DNA from: Nectonema munidae
Lineage: Eukaryota; Nematomorpha; Nectonematoida; Nectonematidae
NCBI GenBank assembly: GCA_030549495.1
Contig: JAUIRK010000947.1
Coordinates: 252,001-316,000, forward strand
Direction: 5' to 3'
Length of the DNA: 64,000 nucleotides
The notes beneath the pieces were generated by a model that made no database searches, was not told the origin of the DNA, and worked only from the letters and a program-made list of their open reading frames with translations. A program made the translations under genes and the position numbers. This document shows positions 1-11,259 of the stretch, in pieces. The stretch's first letter is position 1, and the number at the start of each line of letters is the position of its first letter.

Positions 1-17
1 CTTGTAATCTGATGAAG

Positions 18-78
18 TTAAAAAAGTTAAGTATCTAATATAAGGAAATTAAAAAAGTTAAGTATCTAATATAAGGAA
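18..78. repeat. two-copy tandem duplication, 31-bp period
   Basis: A 30-base AT-rich unit at 18-47 recurs at 49-78 with no mismatch that I can see. It is probably a simple local duplication. Confidence 0.8.
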
Positions 79-1204
79 TATACTATAGATATTCAAATAT
101 AAATAAAATGCATCCATCTATTACATTAAAAAGACTCTCTCTCTTTCTCAATGAAACACCACGAAAGAAGTGATAAATAGTGGCTTCTCTGCGAGTTTCA
201 CAACATGATAAGAATGAAATTGATTACGTGGAGAAATCATCTAGAAGAGTTCTTTATCGTCTTTATGGATACTAGGAGGTATGGACAATTGTGAACGATG
301 ATTAATGTTTTCGCTTGGCAGCGATATTAGTGATGAATAAGTGGTGAGTATGCAAGCAATGGTATAAGAGTAGGTTTATACATACGTGAGGACAAAGTGA
401 GTTGATTTTTCATTGCCTTGAGAGTAATTCAAAAGCGGTTTAATCATATAAAAGGATATAATATTAATACTATGAATTATAAATAATTCCGTGGGCCCAA
501 AAATATTTATTAGTAAATTTTCGCCCTCACTTGGCCTTACCCCAGCACATGAAAAGAGAAGTAAAAGTTAAGGGAGAATAAAATGAAACTCGATTCCTTT
601 AAGATTCATTCAAATAAAATTCATGGTCAACTCCAAATTTATGACGTGATTTAAATGGAAAAGAAAAAATTAATATACGACTTTCAATACACTTCGTACA
701 AAAGTGCGGCGTATCTAGAGCATCAACAGATTTTGATTTTTCGAGAAATTTTTGTTATTCTGGTTTACGAAGACATTTTTAGGAGAAATATATTGAAACT
801 TATATAAAGTTACCCTTTTCCACTTTAATTATGTTAGATCTATAATATTTTTACGAACATACAAATATTAGGTATTATATATAACTTATATAAAAAATAG
901 TTTCTACAATGTCTTCAAAGGTGAAAGTATTGTTGTGGTAAAAGCGCTAAAAATACGATAGTGAAGACTCTGGGGGATGCTCAGACAGTCGCTCAACCCA
1001 CCCACCCACTCCCTCGCCCCTGAATGTCGGCTTCTGTTCTGAAATCATTTTAACGTGTACCGCGCTTTTGATCTCACAAGCTACGCAAAATCAACACCTA
1101 CACTTTATATGCGAATTATTCATTCAATTTACTAACACATACTATTTGTCATCAGTAATATATTCATTAAGAACTTTAAACATTTTTTTAATAGAGAGTC
1201 CATT
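79..1204. other. no gene recognised
   Basis: AT-rich sequence with a short GC-richer patch near 960-1030 that contains CCCA runs. I see no long reading frame, no convincing terminal repeats and no RNA gene. Confidence 0.5.
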
Positions 1205-1330
1205 CAAGATATCGTTAAATCACGGGGTGAGTAAAGTTGGTTAGATACTGGCTTTCGATAACTCAAGGTCTCGGGTTCGATCCCCCATCAAGCCTACTTT
1301 CTTCATAGTTTGATACAAGCGGCGCAATTG
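1205..1330 (+). repeat. tRNA-derived SINE, family 2, copy A
   Basis: An A-box-like stretch (AGTTGGTTAGATAC, near 1230) is followed about 40 bases later by a perfect B box (GGGTTCGATCCC, near 1273). These are the two internal RNA polymerase III promoter elements of a tRNA. No paired acceptor stem is visible, so this is not an intact tRNA gene. The reverse complement of 36240-36370 matches over about 95 bases, including both boxes and the CTTTCTT..CATAGTT segment that follows. Two copies with different flanks point to a dispersed SINE. The 3' boundary is not resolved, because the two copies stop matching soon after the tRNA-like head. Confidence 0.6.
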
Positions 1331-2804
1331 TGCCTTTTCAATGAAAACACCCCACGATGCCTTTACCTTATCACCGAAAAAAAGGCTTCACGTGATAGAA
1401 ATTAGCGGTGCAAATTCTGCTTTCTCATTTCTCATGTTAACCTCCAGTAATTTAATGAATACAGCGTTCTATATTTGAAATAATTCTATATAAAAAGAAA
1501 TAGTTCTAACAATATAATATAAATATATATAAGAAAGAAATAGTTCTATATTTCTATAATTTGAAGAGGATCACGTGAAAAAATCGTGTATAATCATTTA
1601 AGAAAAGAAAAATTGTCCCTAGATCATATAGTGCCAGAAGGGCAGCGTCTTGATCCGATTGTAGTGAGTTCAAATCCCAATCCTCACATTCCGATATGTC
1701 CAATCATGGAAGACATTATTCCCCTGAGCGCGATATCAACAACTAAAAAAATCAGGCATACCACGTTTTCGCATTTTATAGCAACATACTGCATCGGCTT
1801 TATAATTCGTTGGCACATGCTCTGATCCAAGAGGGAGTTGGAAGCGCTCAAGAGTTCAAAACAAGTGGAGCAGAGTAGCAAGGGAGAGCACTTGTGCCCT
1901 AACTCATAAGTGATGGAAAAGTCCCAAATTTTGTAGGATGAAATTTTGTCTTCAGAGGAACACGTCAAGTTTTGACAGGAGAGAGGAGACCAGGAATAAA
2001 ACTTGAAGTGCTTCTTGTCCGAAGTGGATGGGAACAGGCAGGGCGAGTAGTGGAACAAAAGGTGGCACGCGGTGATAAAAACTTTTGGTTGGGAATACGC
2101 AATCAGAAGGAAGAGATCCTTGAAAATGGAATTATTTTGGAAAAATTATAAATAGACCACTTCAAACGTTTATTTGAGAGCTGGAGAAGTCGGTGACTCC
2201 GACTACTAACACTTAAAAAATCCGCCTCTAAAATGCTTAGAAAAAATTATTAAAAATAACCGACTGCAATATTTTATTAGATGCCGACTCGGACTCCCAT
2301 CCCTTTAAAATCTCAGAATCCAGTCTCTTCGCTACAACACTACTTCCAATACTATTATTCCATTCATCTACTATAAGCCTGTTTATTATATTACGCAATA
2401 CTATACATGCGAAATAGATAGTCTTTATAGACAAAAACACACATTAATCTTTTTTTTTAAATTAAGCATACAATACAGAAGACATTGTGATATAAAAGAG
2501 CATTATAAAATTTTTAATAAATGTGTTAAATAAATGAGCTCATTTTTTTGGATAATTCTAAGCCAAGAATATCCACCAATTTTGAGTGTGTGTTTGAAAG
2601 CTAAGACTGCAGGGCAGCTGTGGATCTAAAACCAAAAATGCACGGCAAGTTAAAGCAATTTTATTTTTATGACATGTTGGAGGAGGGGGTCCAAAATATG
2701 GAAGAGAAAAAATTATTACAGCCCGCACAGGTCTCTAGTTTATACATATGTTATATTTTATCATTCTTGATTAGTCCTCTCTCGTCTCCTTTAGTTTATT
2801 AAAT
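1331..2804. other. intergenic; GC-richer tract without recognised gene
   Basis: Positions 1580-2100 are less AT-rich than the surroundings, but every frame is broken by stops and I recognise no domain. A GTTCAAATCC sequence near 1670 resembles a tRNA B box. Around 2165-2300, inverted GACTCCGAC-type motifs hint at another decayed repeat. No function is assigned. Confidence 0.4.
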
Positions 2805-3603
2805 CACTAGTTCCCAAAGTGGTCTATATCAGGGTTGGGTTCAATTATAATTGTAATTGTGTAATTGAAAATTAATTACAACTAAAATGTAATTCTAATT
2901 GTAATTGTAATTGAGAAAAAAAAATAGAATGTAACACTGTAACGAAGAACTTTAGGTGCAGTTCAGATTGGGGTATCAGCAGTTTTGGCTTCAAAAAGAA
3001 ATCCCTGTCGCTTATCCTACTTTATGGGCGATCGCAAGAAAGTTATTGCTTTTTCATATCTCGGGAAAAGGGGCTTTATCGCGGTTGCCAATCTTCTTAC
3101 CAAAAAAAACAAAATCGATTACACATCGTTGAACGAGGAGACTTGAGATTAAACATAACTAATTTGAAGCAAAATGTGGGCAAAATGCTATCAGAGCATC
3201 AAACTCACCCTTCTCATTAATGATTACACAAATTATTTTCTTGTAGTTTTATGTTTTTTTTTGCAGCATGGCTTTTATTGGATCAATAACAACATGATAA
3301 GACAGACAACAATCTTGTTAAAGCATGTAAAGCACAAAAATAATCTTCCTATTTTTTGATTTGCTTTGTCCCAAATCTAATATGTACTTGGATTTTGTGT
3401 TTTTCCAATAAAACTCTTTTATTTTTTATTAAAATTGTCCTATTTTAAAAGAACCCATTTAAAGTGAGAATCACTATGTAAGCAAGCTGTCAAAAATATT
3501 CAAAATTAATAATTTAAAGAAAATTTAATATTGAGGCAGGGGTCAACGGTAAACAAAAAAATCAACAAGTGGTTTATGGACTAAAAAAGTTTGGGAACCT
3601 CTG
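2805..3603 (+). mobile_element. decayed hAT transposon with transposase remnant
   Basis: The left end CACTAGTTCCCAAAG and the right end (reverse complement CAGAGGTTCCCAAAC) form the imperfect TIR typical of many animal hAT elements. The flanking octamers TATTAAAT and GTTTAAAT agree at 6 of 8 positions, as a decayed 8-bp TSD would. Inside, broken plus-strand frames near 3060-3225 read VANLLTKKNKI, then after a frameshift RGDLRLNITNLK and a QTHPSH terminus. That resembles the C-terminal end of the ZBED5/SCAND3-like group of hAT transposases. An AT-rich tract at 2845-2925 made of AATTGTAATTG motifs may be a separate insertion. The element is about 0.8 kb, so most of the transposase is missing. 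Confidence 0.6.
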
Positions 3604-6028
3604 GTTTAAATTAAGCGACAGGCCTTCAGTAAAAAATTTATCCTTTATCAAAGCTACATTATTAACTGCAATTAATCAAATAAAAATATAACATTATTGA
3701 ATGAAAAATCAATTAAATGCAATCGATCCATTTTGAATTTTACATTCATACAGCATTTTAAATTGTTTCTGAGATATACTTGTTTGCTTCTATCCCTTTC
3801 ATGGTTATAGTAACATAGACATGATTTATTTTGAAACATAGAAGGGAAAAAAATTATATCATAACAAGTTGGAAAACACTTTTAATACTAAAAAATAAAA
3901 ATGTATATAAAAATGTTTTTTTCAACGTAGGAGCTTGAAATATTTGATTCATTTTAACTGTCAAAAAAATTTTGATTAGGTATTAATTTTTTTTTACCTG
4001 AAATGTCTTCAATAATAAAATTATTATGGTAAAGTCAGAACAGTAAGATGAAAAAGGAGAAAAAGAAAATATGAATTAGAGGCTGAAACTCTCTCCGGCT
4101 CAAATTATATAATGACATTTCGCGCCCCTAAATTTACCATGTTTGTTTTATTAAATTGCAGGGATATTTTATATTTATGCATCATGTATATGATTCAGTG
4201 GACAGGATTGGCTTATGACAGGAATCTACAGAATTTTACGGGAATAAACAATTAAAGTAAGGAAATAGATGGCAAAGCGAAATGTGGCTAAGGAAAGTAT
4301 TGTAGATCGTGCATTGATCTGAAAAAACCTAGAAAAGAATTCAGGAATACAAGCTGAGATATCAGAAAATTCGAAACACCTAAAGGATTGCATTAATTGC
4401 AATGCAAAATAATTACAAGAAGAGCTTAAAAACCATGCAATGGTAAAATGAAAACTAAAAGCAATAGAAGAGAAAACATTTCAAAATGAATAGAGAAACA
4501 GAGACAGAACTTTACAAGAAACACATGGTAATAATAAAACATGCAAGGAAGTGTACACGTAAGTATCTGCTACTTGCCTCGTATATCCTTGACTTTAAAG
4601 ACAAGAGACACTCAAAAACTTCTGATCTAAGTTCTAAAATAAAAGTTCACGTGTAAAACAAACAACCTTTTAAGAGACTTGAAAATAACACGCATAAGGA
4701 TCTACAGATATTGACAGTAGCATTTGAATACTCAATCTTAATTCGTTTCTCAATTATTAAAAATGAATAAACTTTGATTAATTAGAGCAGCCATTTCAGA
4801 ATATTTTTTAAAAAATTGAACCTAAGTGATGATTTAAACTTTTATATTGAATGATCAAGTATTATGGAAGATCAATAAAATATTAGTACTTCCTAGAAAA
4901 TTCCTATATTCCATGCATCTAATAAAAGATTGATATTTTGAACATACAAAATTCTAGAAGAATTAACAAGAAAGTTCGTTGAACTAACTTTCCAGAGAGT
5001 TTAACAAGAATCAAAAGATAAACCATAATTAATTAGAAAACTGTTTTAAACAACGAGAAAAAGTTTGTAATCATTCGAAAAAAGTTTTCAAACGCTGACG
5101 AATGCTATAAATAAGGAACAAGATAGAGCTTTTAACAAAAAAATAAATAATTTAAAGCTCGTTTTAATGGCATAGCATGTTAAAATCTTTTGAAAGCAAG
5201 CTAAAATTAAAAGAAATTTTTATCTATTATAATTTGCTAAATGATGTAGTATTTTATTGAGAAAAAAAGAATTGTATTTTGATTTTTTGGATTCACATAT
5301 TGACATTTCTGCTTATTTATTATAGAAACTTAAAAGATTAACGTTTTATAATTAAACATTTTTTGTTGCATAAAGATGTCCATAATCAATTAAAAGTTAA
5401 AATTTTGCTTCAGATTATAAATTTAGCTTTGAAAATATTAAGATACATTAAAAAAATGATAAATACAATCCAAGAAAAAAATGTCATAGTAGAATTCATG
5501 AAATTCAAAACAGAAGATGTAGTTAATATGAGAGATGCTCTTACCAGGAAATATCGTGAATTGAAACACAAGAGAAAGAATCACTGGGATAGAGGCATGC
5601 GTAAGAGAATCTTCACAGTTGCTTTCATTGACATTCACTTCACAAAAAAGATATCAACAAGTTAATGGATAAAGGCATAAAAATATTCGGAATGTGTATG
5701 AAAACCATTACAGAATATTTATGGATAAGGAGTAATGACATAGTTAAATGGTCGTATTTCTGGATAAGTCTGTCCCTGCCAGATTTAAGAGAAGAATGGT
5801 GTAATATTATTATTAAGGCATTTCACGATATATGTGCAGCATTGTGTATCGAACTTTTGATTCATTATGTTTTTCCAAAAGGGTTTATTAAAAAAAATCT
5901 TTTTAAAAATATCTAATTTTTTTTAGAGAATTTTAGGTCTCATCAAGTCAGCGAAAATGTTTTTTTTTGTTTTTGGTGAGGGTCTTTAATGCAATGATAG
6001 TTTTCAATTTGGATCATCGTTCAAAAAA
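3604..6028. other. no gene recognised; probable decayed transposon sequence
   Basis: AT-rich with scattered short frames. The two longest, at 5363-5665 and 5665-5916 on the plus strand, have no domain that I recognise and no initiation or splice context. The segment ends at a hAT-like terminus (6029-6044), so part of it may be interior of a decayed hAT copy whose left end I could not find. Confidence 0.35.
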
Positions 6029-6044
6029 GGATTGAGAACCACTG
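6029..6044. mobile_element. hAT-type right terminus (solo)
   Basis: The reverse complement reads CAGTGGTTCTCAATCC, a common terminal motif of animal hAT elements. No matching left end was found upstream, so the element is truncated or its other end has decayed. Confidence 0.45.
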
Positions 6045-6199
6045 TTTCAAAGAGATAAACAAACAAAAACAAGTTTTTATGATGCAATTTTATAAAAGAG
6101 ACAATAATTAAAATGTGTAATTATGGCTTTGTAGAGAATTTAGGTTTAGCAAAGTTTTATTATTTGTTTTAAGTGTTCTTTCTTGATTTTTCTAAGTAA

Positions 6200-6560
6200 A
6201 TTACAGTTGTCATATTTATCTGTCGATCTTTGACTTCAGCGCAATCGCTTTCTTCGTCTTCTCTTTCTTCAGAAACCTTTTAACACAAATCTCTTAGAAT
6301 TGCAGATGTCAAATCGTTCACATTCAACATCTGGTAAAAAAAAGCTTCAAAATCATTAGTAACAGTGTCTATTTGTTGTTTAATTGCAACTACAAGATAA
6401 CTAAAATCATTTTTAGCAAACTATTTTATAATCAGTTCTGATTTGATTAAATCCCAGGAATCTTTGAGACAGGCAGTAGCATCAAAAGTATTAACTTGAC
6501 CATAAAATTCTGATGCATATTTTGATTTATTTCATTTTGATTAAAATATGATACATTTTT
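6200..6560 (-). pseudogene. probable Tigger/pogo transposase C-terminal fragment
   Basis: The minus strand reads a run resembling the region after the DDE core of Tigger/pogo transposases: FDATACLKDSWDLIKSELI, a stop, then FAKNDF. This fits the family pattern of an alpha-helical segment, Trp, then a Cys/Phe-Lys-Ala-Gly-Phe-like motif. The frame has stops and the catalytic core is not visible. The fragment lies about 1.5 kb from a pogo-like MITE at 8027-8798, which would fit a local autonomous relative. The assignment rests on a short motif. Confidence 0.35.
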
Positions 6561-6686
6561 TGAGATGCTTTAATGTTTCCTGCGTTACAAGATTGAAGTG
6601 AAGTTGTGTTTGGAGAAAGAAGATAAAATCACTTTGACGCTAGGTATATATGTTTTATATTTTTAAATTCTGTCCCTTACTGCTAC

Positions 6687-6710
6687 ACTCACCCCCCCCC
6701 CCCTCCCCGA
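6687..6710. repeat. poly-C tract
   Basis: A near-uninterrupted C run lies in otherwise AT-rich DNA. Similar C or G runs occur at 22149-22166, 30976-30996 and 46415-46429. Confidence 0.8.
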
Positions 6711-7566
6711 CGAGGAAATTATAGCTTAGCACGAATTCCAGTGGCAGATTAACTAATTTCACACTAGATAAAGTTTAGGCAAGATAAAGCATTGATCTAG
6801 ATTTATTTCTCATTATATATTTAAGTCTTTTATCCCGAAACAACAAAATGTTAGTTATTCATCCACGCTTTCCCATTATACTTATACTCAATAAAAAGCA
6901 AAGATTGAAACCCATGAGAACTACAACAGAAAAGAACATTTATTCTATTTTTTTATACCTTTACACATATCACTTTTTTTTCCTTTTGATTTTTTAGGCT
7001 TTAATAGAGATCTGCTATGCTATCGTACGGTATTCCTTGTTTTTATTTATATATTTGAGAAAACCACCCAAATTTGAGAATCGCAGAAACATATTTTTAC
7101 GCTCGCATATTGAAAAAATTATAGAGAACATTGCTAAAGAGTAAGGATAAAAAACAAATTAAAAAAATTACACAGCATGACAGGTAGGATATAAATCGAT
7201 AGAAGATTTATAATTGATGAGTGAATCGAACTTGGAAATATTTGGAGAAGAGATGCAATTTGGTAGGCCAAAGAATCTAAGTTTGGAAAACTAAGAAAAG
7301 GTATCAGAGCTTCATACAATTGCAGAATCGCATCTGCTAAATCTTTGTAAAAAAAGAATAAAAAAAATATTATTCAGATAGACCAAATTTTAAAATGTAA
7401 ACAATGCTAAGAAATTAGTTAAACGTTATAGGGGAATTGAAAGTATCTCTATATTTATTTGTTAAAATACTTTATACAAACATATATCATAAGATTATAA
7501 TCAAATCATAAAATAAATAGGTATTGACAGGATAGTTTAATAAATCTATATAGGGACAAGCGCTTT

Positions 7567-7622
7567 TCAAGGTACTATCAATAAAATCGATTTTTTTATA
7601 GATTTTATTTACAATACCTTGA
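7567..7622. other. imperfect hairpin (22-nt arms)
   Basis: Arms 7567-7588 and 7601-7622 are inverted repeats with four mismatches around a 12-base AT-rich loop. It could be a small foldback, a MITE relic or chance in AT-rich DNA. No gene lies nearby. Confidence 0.45.
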
Positions 7623-8026
7623 ATAGGACTTTACCACTAAAGTGTCTCATTATTTAAATATCATTACAGAAAACTAGTTTATATCATGTTAATATAGTTA
7701 GAAGTGTAAAGTTGATGTGAAGGTTTCCAATACTTATGAATATTACTATCAATGACTATTAATTAGTTTATAATTATCATATAAATAATCTCGCTATTAT
7801 TATCAATTATTATATATGACTTCCATAAAAATTTTTACTATCTTGCTACCAAAATTATAATGTCGCTCTAAAACCTCATTTAAAAAAAATATTCAAATTT
7901 ACGCAAAATAGTTAAACCTTGTTTGAAATAGAATAGATAATGAATATTTAAAAGAATTCCGATTTTATATCTTTAAGAATTTAGATCATAAGATTAAAAA
8001 TTTTTAAAAAATTTTGCATTATATTA

Positions 8027-8798
8027 CAGTAGACTCTCCACAAACCGAACTCTTTTGAAACCGGACTTCAAAAAAAACCGGAATTTTGTTGTGGTCCCAA
8101 AAATGGCCTATTTTTAATGCACTATGCTTGCTGATGAAAACCCGAGTTCCCAATTCCGGAAAATGATTTGTCTAAAACTACTAAAATGGTTTCTAAAAAC
8201 TGGTAATTTTTTTCGTTGATATAATTTTTGAATAACCTGAATCCAAGATAGATTTTTTCAAATACTTCTATAAAAGATTCTTTTATAGATTTTATAGACA
8301 TGATTCAACTAAAATTAATTTTATTTTTGCATGTTTTCAGAAATTGTTTTGAATGTTATTGAAAATAATTGTTAAGGTAAAATTTTTACATCACTTTTTT
8401 AATTGTCTCAAACATATGCTTAATGCAATAAAAAATGGATCCTTTATTGAATAAAAAATGATTTCATTGTTACCTAATAATTGAAAAGAAATTTATATAA
8501 AAATATGAAGAAATAATTAAATTAAGCAGTTTTTTTTAATATAAAGTTTAACAAAATTTTAATAACAAATTTTTTAATAATGTTTTCAATAAAAACTGAG
8601 TTTTTGATCATTTATAGTTGTTTAATTAATTCCTTTGCTTGTTTTGTTTGAAACATTGAACTTAGCTAAAACTACGTAGCAATTCGCTCGAAGGTTTGGC
8701 CATTTGTTGAAGTTGAAAAATGAGATTTTATTAGACTTTTCGAGAAACAGAAAAAAAAAATTCCGCCCTAAGGTGTACGGTTTCGAGAGAGTCTACTG
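8027..8798. mobile_element. pogo/Tigger-like MITE, 772 bp, TA TSD
   Basis: The left end CAGTAGACTCTC and the right end (its reverse complement with slight change) are each bordered outside by TA. CAGT(A/T)GACTCTC ends plus a TA target are typical of pogo/Tigger-like Tc1-mariner elements. Both subterminal regions carry GAAACCG-like motifs. No transposase frame is present, so the element is non-autonomous. Confidence 0.7.
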
Positions 8799-9964
8799 TA
8801 TAATGAAAAGTACACAATTAATATTTTTAAACCATCGAAATTATATTGGGGATAAAAAATCTGAATTCTTGATATTTTGCTAACCTATTACCTACTGATC
8901 ATATGAGATATAGCAAAAATAATAAAAATATAATACACCCAAATCAAGTAATTATATATTTAACCAAATGGTAAAATTTAATGCATTTAAATATATTAAT
9001 TATAAAGGAATTAAAAATACCAAAGATTCCAAGATTGATAAGAGAAAATATTTCAACAATATCTCCAAGGGTTTTAAACAAACAATCATAACTCAAGTTA
9101 GGAAAAAGTGAAAGTCTTTTTTCGGAATCATCCTTCCAAAAATATTTTATTTCAATTTTCGGAGCATCGCGAAGTATACTAATAAATTATAATTCATAAA
9201 ATTCAAAAAATAATAAAAAAATAATCAAATATTTCTATTACCTTTTAAGAGTATTTGTAAAATAGAGAAGTGTTGATGCGATATCAGAACCATTTGGTAA
9301 GGGATGAACATTTTGAAAAATTTTATAATGAAACTCATTTAAACAAGTTATCTTCGATTTGACTAATAAAATAAATTAATTAATTATTTAATATAAAAAT
9401 CAAACAAATATTAAAAGGTATTCATAAAAATATACATTTTAGCTAGGCTGAGCATACTTTTTGAGAAAACGCAATTTCAACAAATGGCAGCAAAAAATAT
9501 AATTTTAAATACAAGTTAAGTTGAAGATAAATTCAAAATAAACTTATATATGTTATTAATAACATATTGACATCAATTTAATGTATACGTAAAAAATATA
9601 CTAAAAAACCTTTTGATCAAATTTTTCGGATGAAGTAACTTTATGCCATAAATTTTAGTCTTTTAAAGTTAGAATAAACTATGCCAGATTCATAATTCAT
9701 TATTTTATTTATAAATAACAAAGAATATATGAACAAGATAAAAAAAATAATAAAAAACATGAGTTAAAAAAAGGATGGGATCTTCAAACACATGATAAAA
9801 ACGGAACTGTCCTATCTAAAGCGGTTCGTATGGTCAGCCTAATTATAGTTTTTATAATTAAATTTTACTAACATAAATTATATCTTTCAGACATATATAC
9901 TTAGAGTAATAAAAGAATCAAAATATTAATTAAAAAAAATGAACATATTAATGAGAATAAATAT
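8799..9964. other. AT-rich spacer, nothing recognised
   Basis: Very AT-rich sequence with no frame above noise and no clear repeat ends. Confidence 0.5.
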
Positions 9965-11117
9965 ATGCACAAGTACAATTTTTCCACTCTGTACTTTATT
10001 GTAGAACATTCCATGGGTATAAAAGTCTTCCAACTTATTAATGGCGACAAATTTTTAATTTTTTTTCTGTTTGATTACTTATTAAAATTCTTCTCAAGTT
10101 TTTTTGGAATTAATAAAACTACTTTTACTTTTGCTATCGTCAGCTCGTTGAACATCGTGGAGGATAATGATAATATTATCACTAAAGTTTTAACTTTGCC
10201 AAATGATAATGGCATTAAAAGTCTCTTGACAAATAAAGTATGTAAAGAAGACTTTACTAAAGCGGTCATGTTTCTAATTGAGGAAAATAAAGCTATAAAA
10301 AGTGATCCAAAATCAACTGTTTTAGATGAAAGCAGAAAGGATCTAAAAGAAATTAAATCACAATTTAGTAGTAGACCAAAGAGCTACAGCCAAACATTGA
10401 GCAACAAAGATCTATTTGTCCCAAAGGATGAACAAGATAATACTTTTGAAACCTTACAAACTTGTCTAAACAATATACCAGTTATCAATGCAATAAAGAA
10501 TTAAAGTTCAATTAAATTAAAATTTCCAAGTTCAGAAGCAATTGAAAATGCCAAGATAAAACTTGAAAGCAATAAAATCACCTGGAAAGAAGAAAATAAG
10601 TTGCTTCCCTCTCTTAGTTTTAAGTTCGGTGAAGAGTTAGATAACGAAGTTATCCTGGACAAAATTCTTTATAAAAATTCTGCAATCAAACAGTTGTATG
10701 ATAATGGATCATGTTTGAAAATTGTGTTTAAAAAAGAATGTAAGGATGGTAAATTTAATTATTTTTTGAGAATGCCTCCTAATATTTATAACTTTATCAA
10801 ACTTAGTAATTATCAAATTTATTTAGACTTTTGTTGTATTAAATGTTATGATTACTTCTCCCTGAAATGTTGTAAGTATGGGCACAAAAAAAAAGAATTG
10901 TAAAAGCTCAACTGTTGTTTGTTTGTATTGCACAGGTCTACATTCACCCGAGGCCTGTCAAATTAAAAATGACCTCTCGAGTTATAAATGTCATACATGT
11001 GTAAACCATGAAGTAACTGTCTTTAACCATAAGTGTTGTAGCAATACATGCAGGTTTTACAAAAAACAAATAGAAAATGGTAAATCTAAAACAAATTATG
11101 AAGAGTTTGAACAATGA
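9965..11117 (+). pseudogene. LINE-A ORF1 (zinc-knuckle nucleic-acid-binding protein), broken
   Basis: This is the ORF1/gag-like protein of a non-LTR retrotransposon, which in active elements coats the element RNA. The reading frame from about 9965 hits a stop near 10504, continues in the same frame to 10903, then shifts frame into 10878-11117. After a basic/polar N-terminal part comes a conserved-looking segment (LRMPPNIYNFIK, then CCIKCYDY). Cys/His clusters follow: KCCKYGHKKK, VCLYCTGLHSPEAC and KCHTCVNH. Spacing such as C-x2-C-x3-H-x4-C is that of the gag-type knuckles found in Jockey/I/CR1-group ORF1 proteins. It lies directly upstream of the endonuclease-RT frame 11260-13272, as expected for ORF1 and ORF2. 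Internal stops and the frameshift make it non-functional. Confidence 0.65.
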
Positions 11118-11259
11118 ATCTTCTATTTTGTTTAACAGCTTAGCTCAATGTAATTATGTTTCACAAGATTTTTTGTCTAATATGAATTTTCCAGTTTGCT
11201 TTAATAATCATTTTGAACCTGAGAAAATTGATTGCTTGAGAGAGTTTAATTAGCTCAGT

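Noticed and set aside
1640-1700. tRNA-like B box (GTTCAAATCC) as a third SINE
   Set aside because: No A box at the right spacing, no paired stems and no second copy seen.
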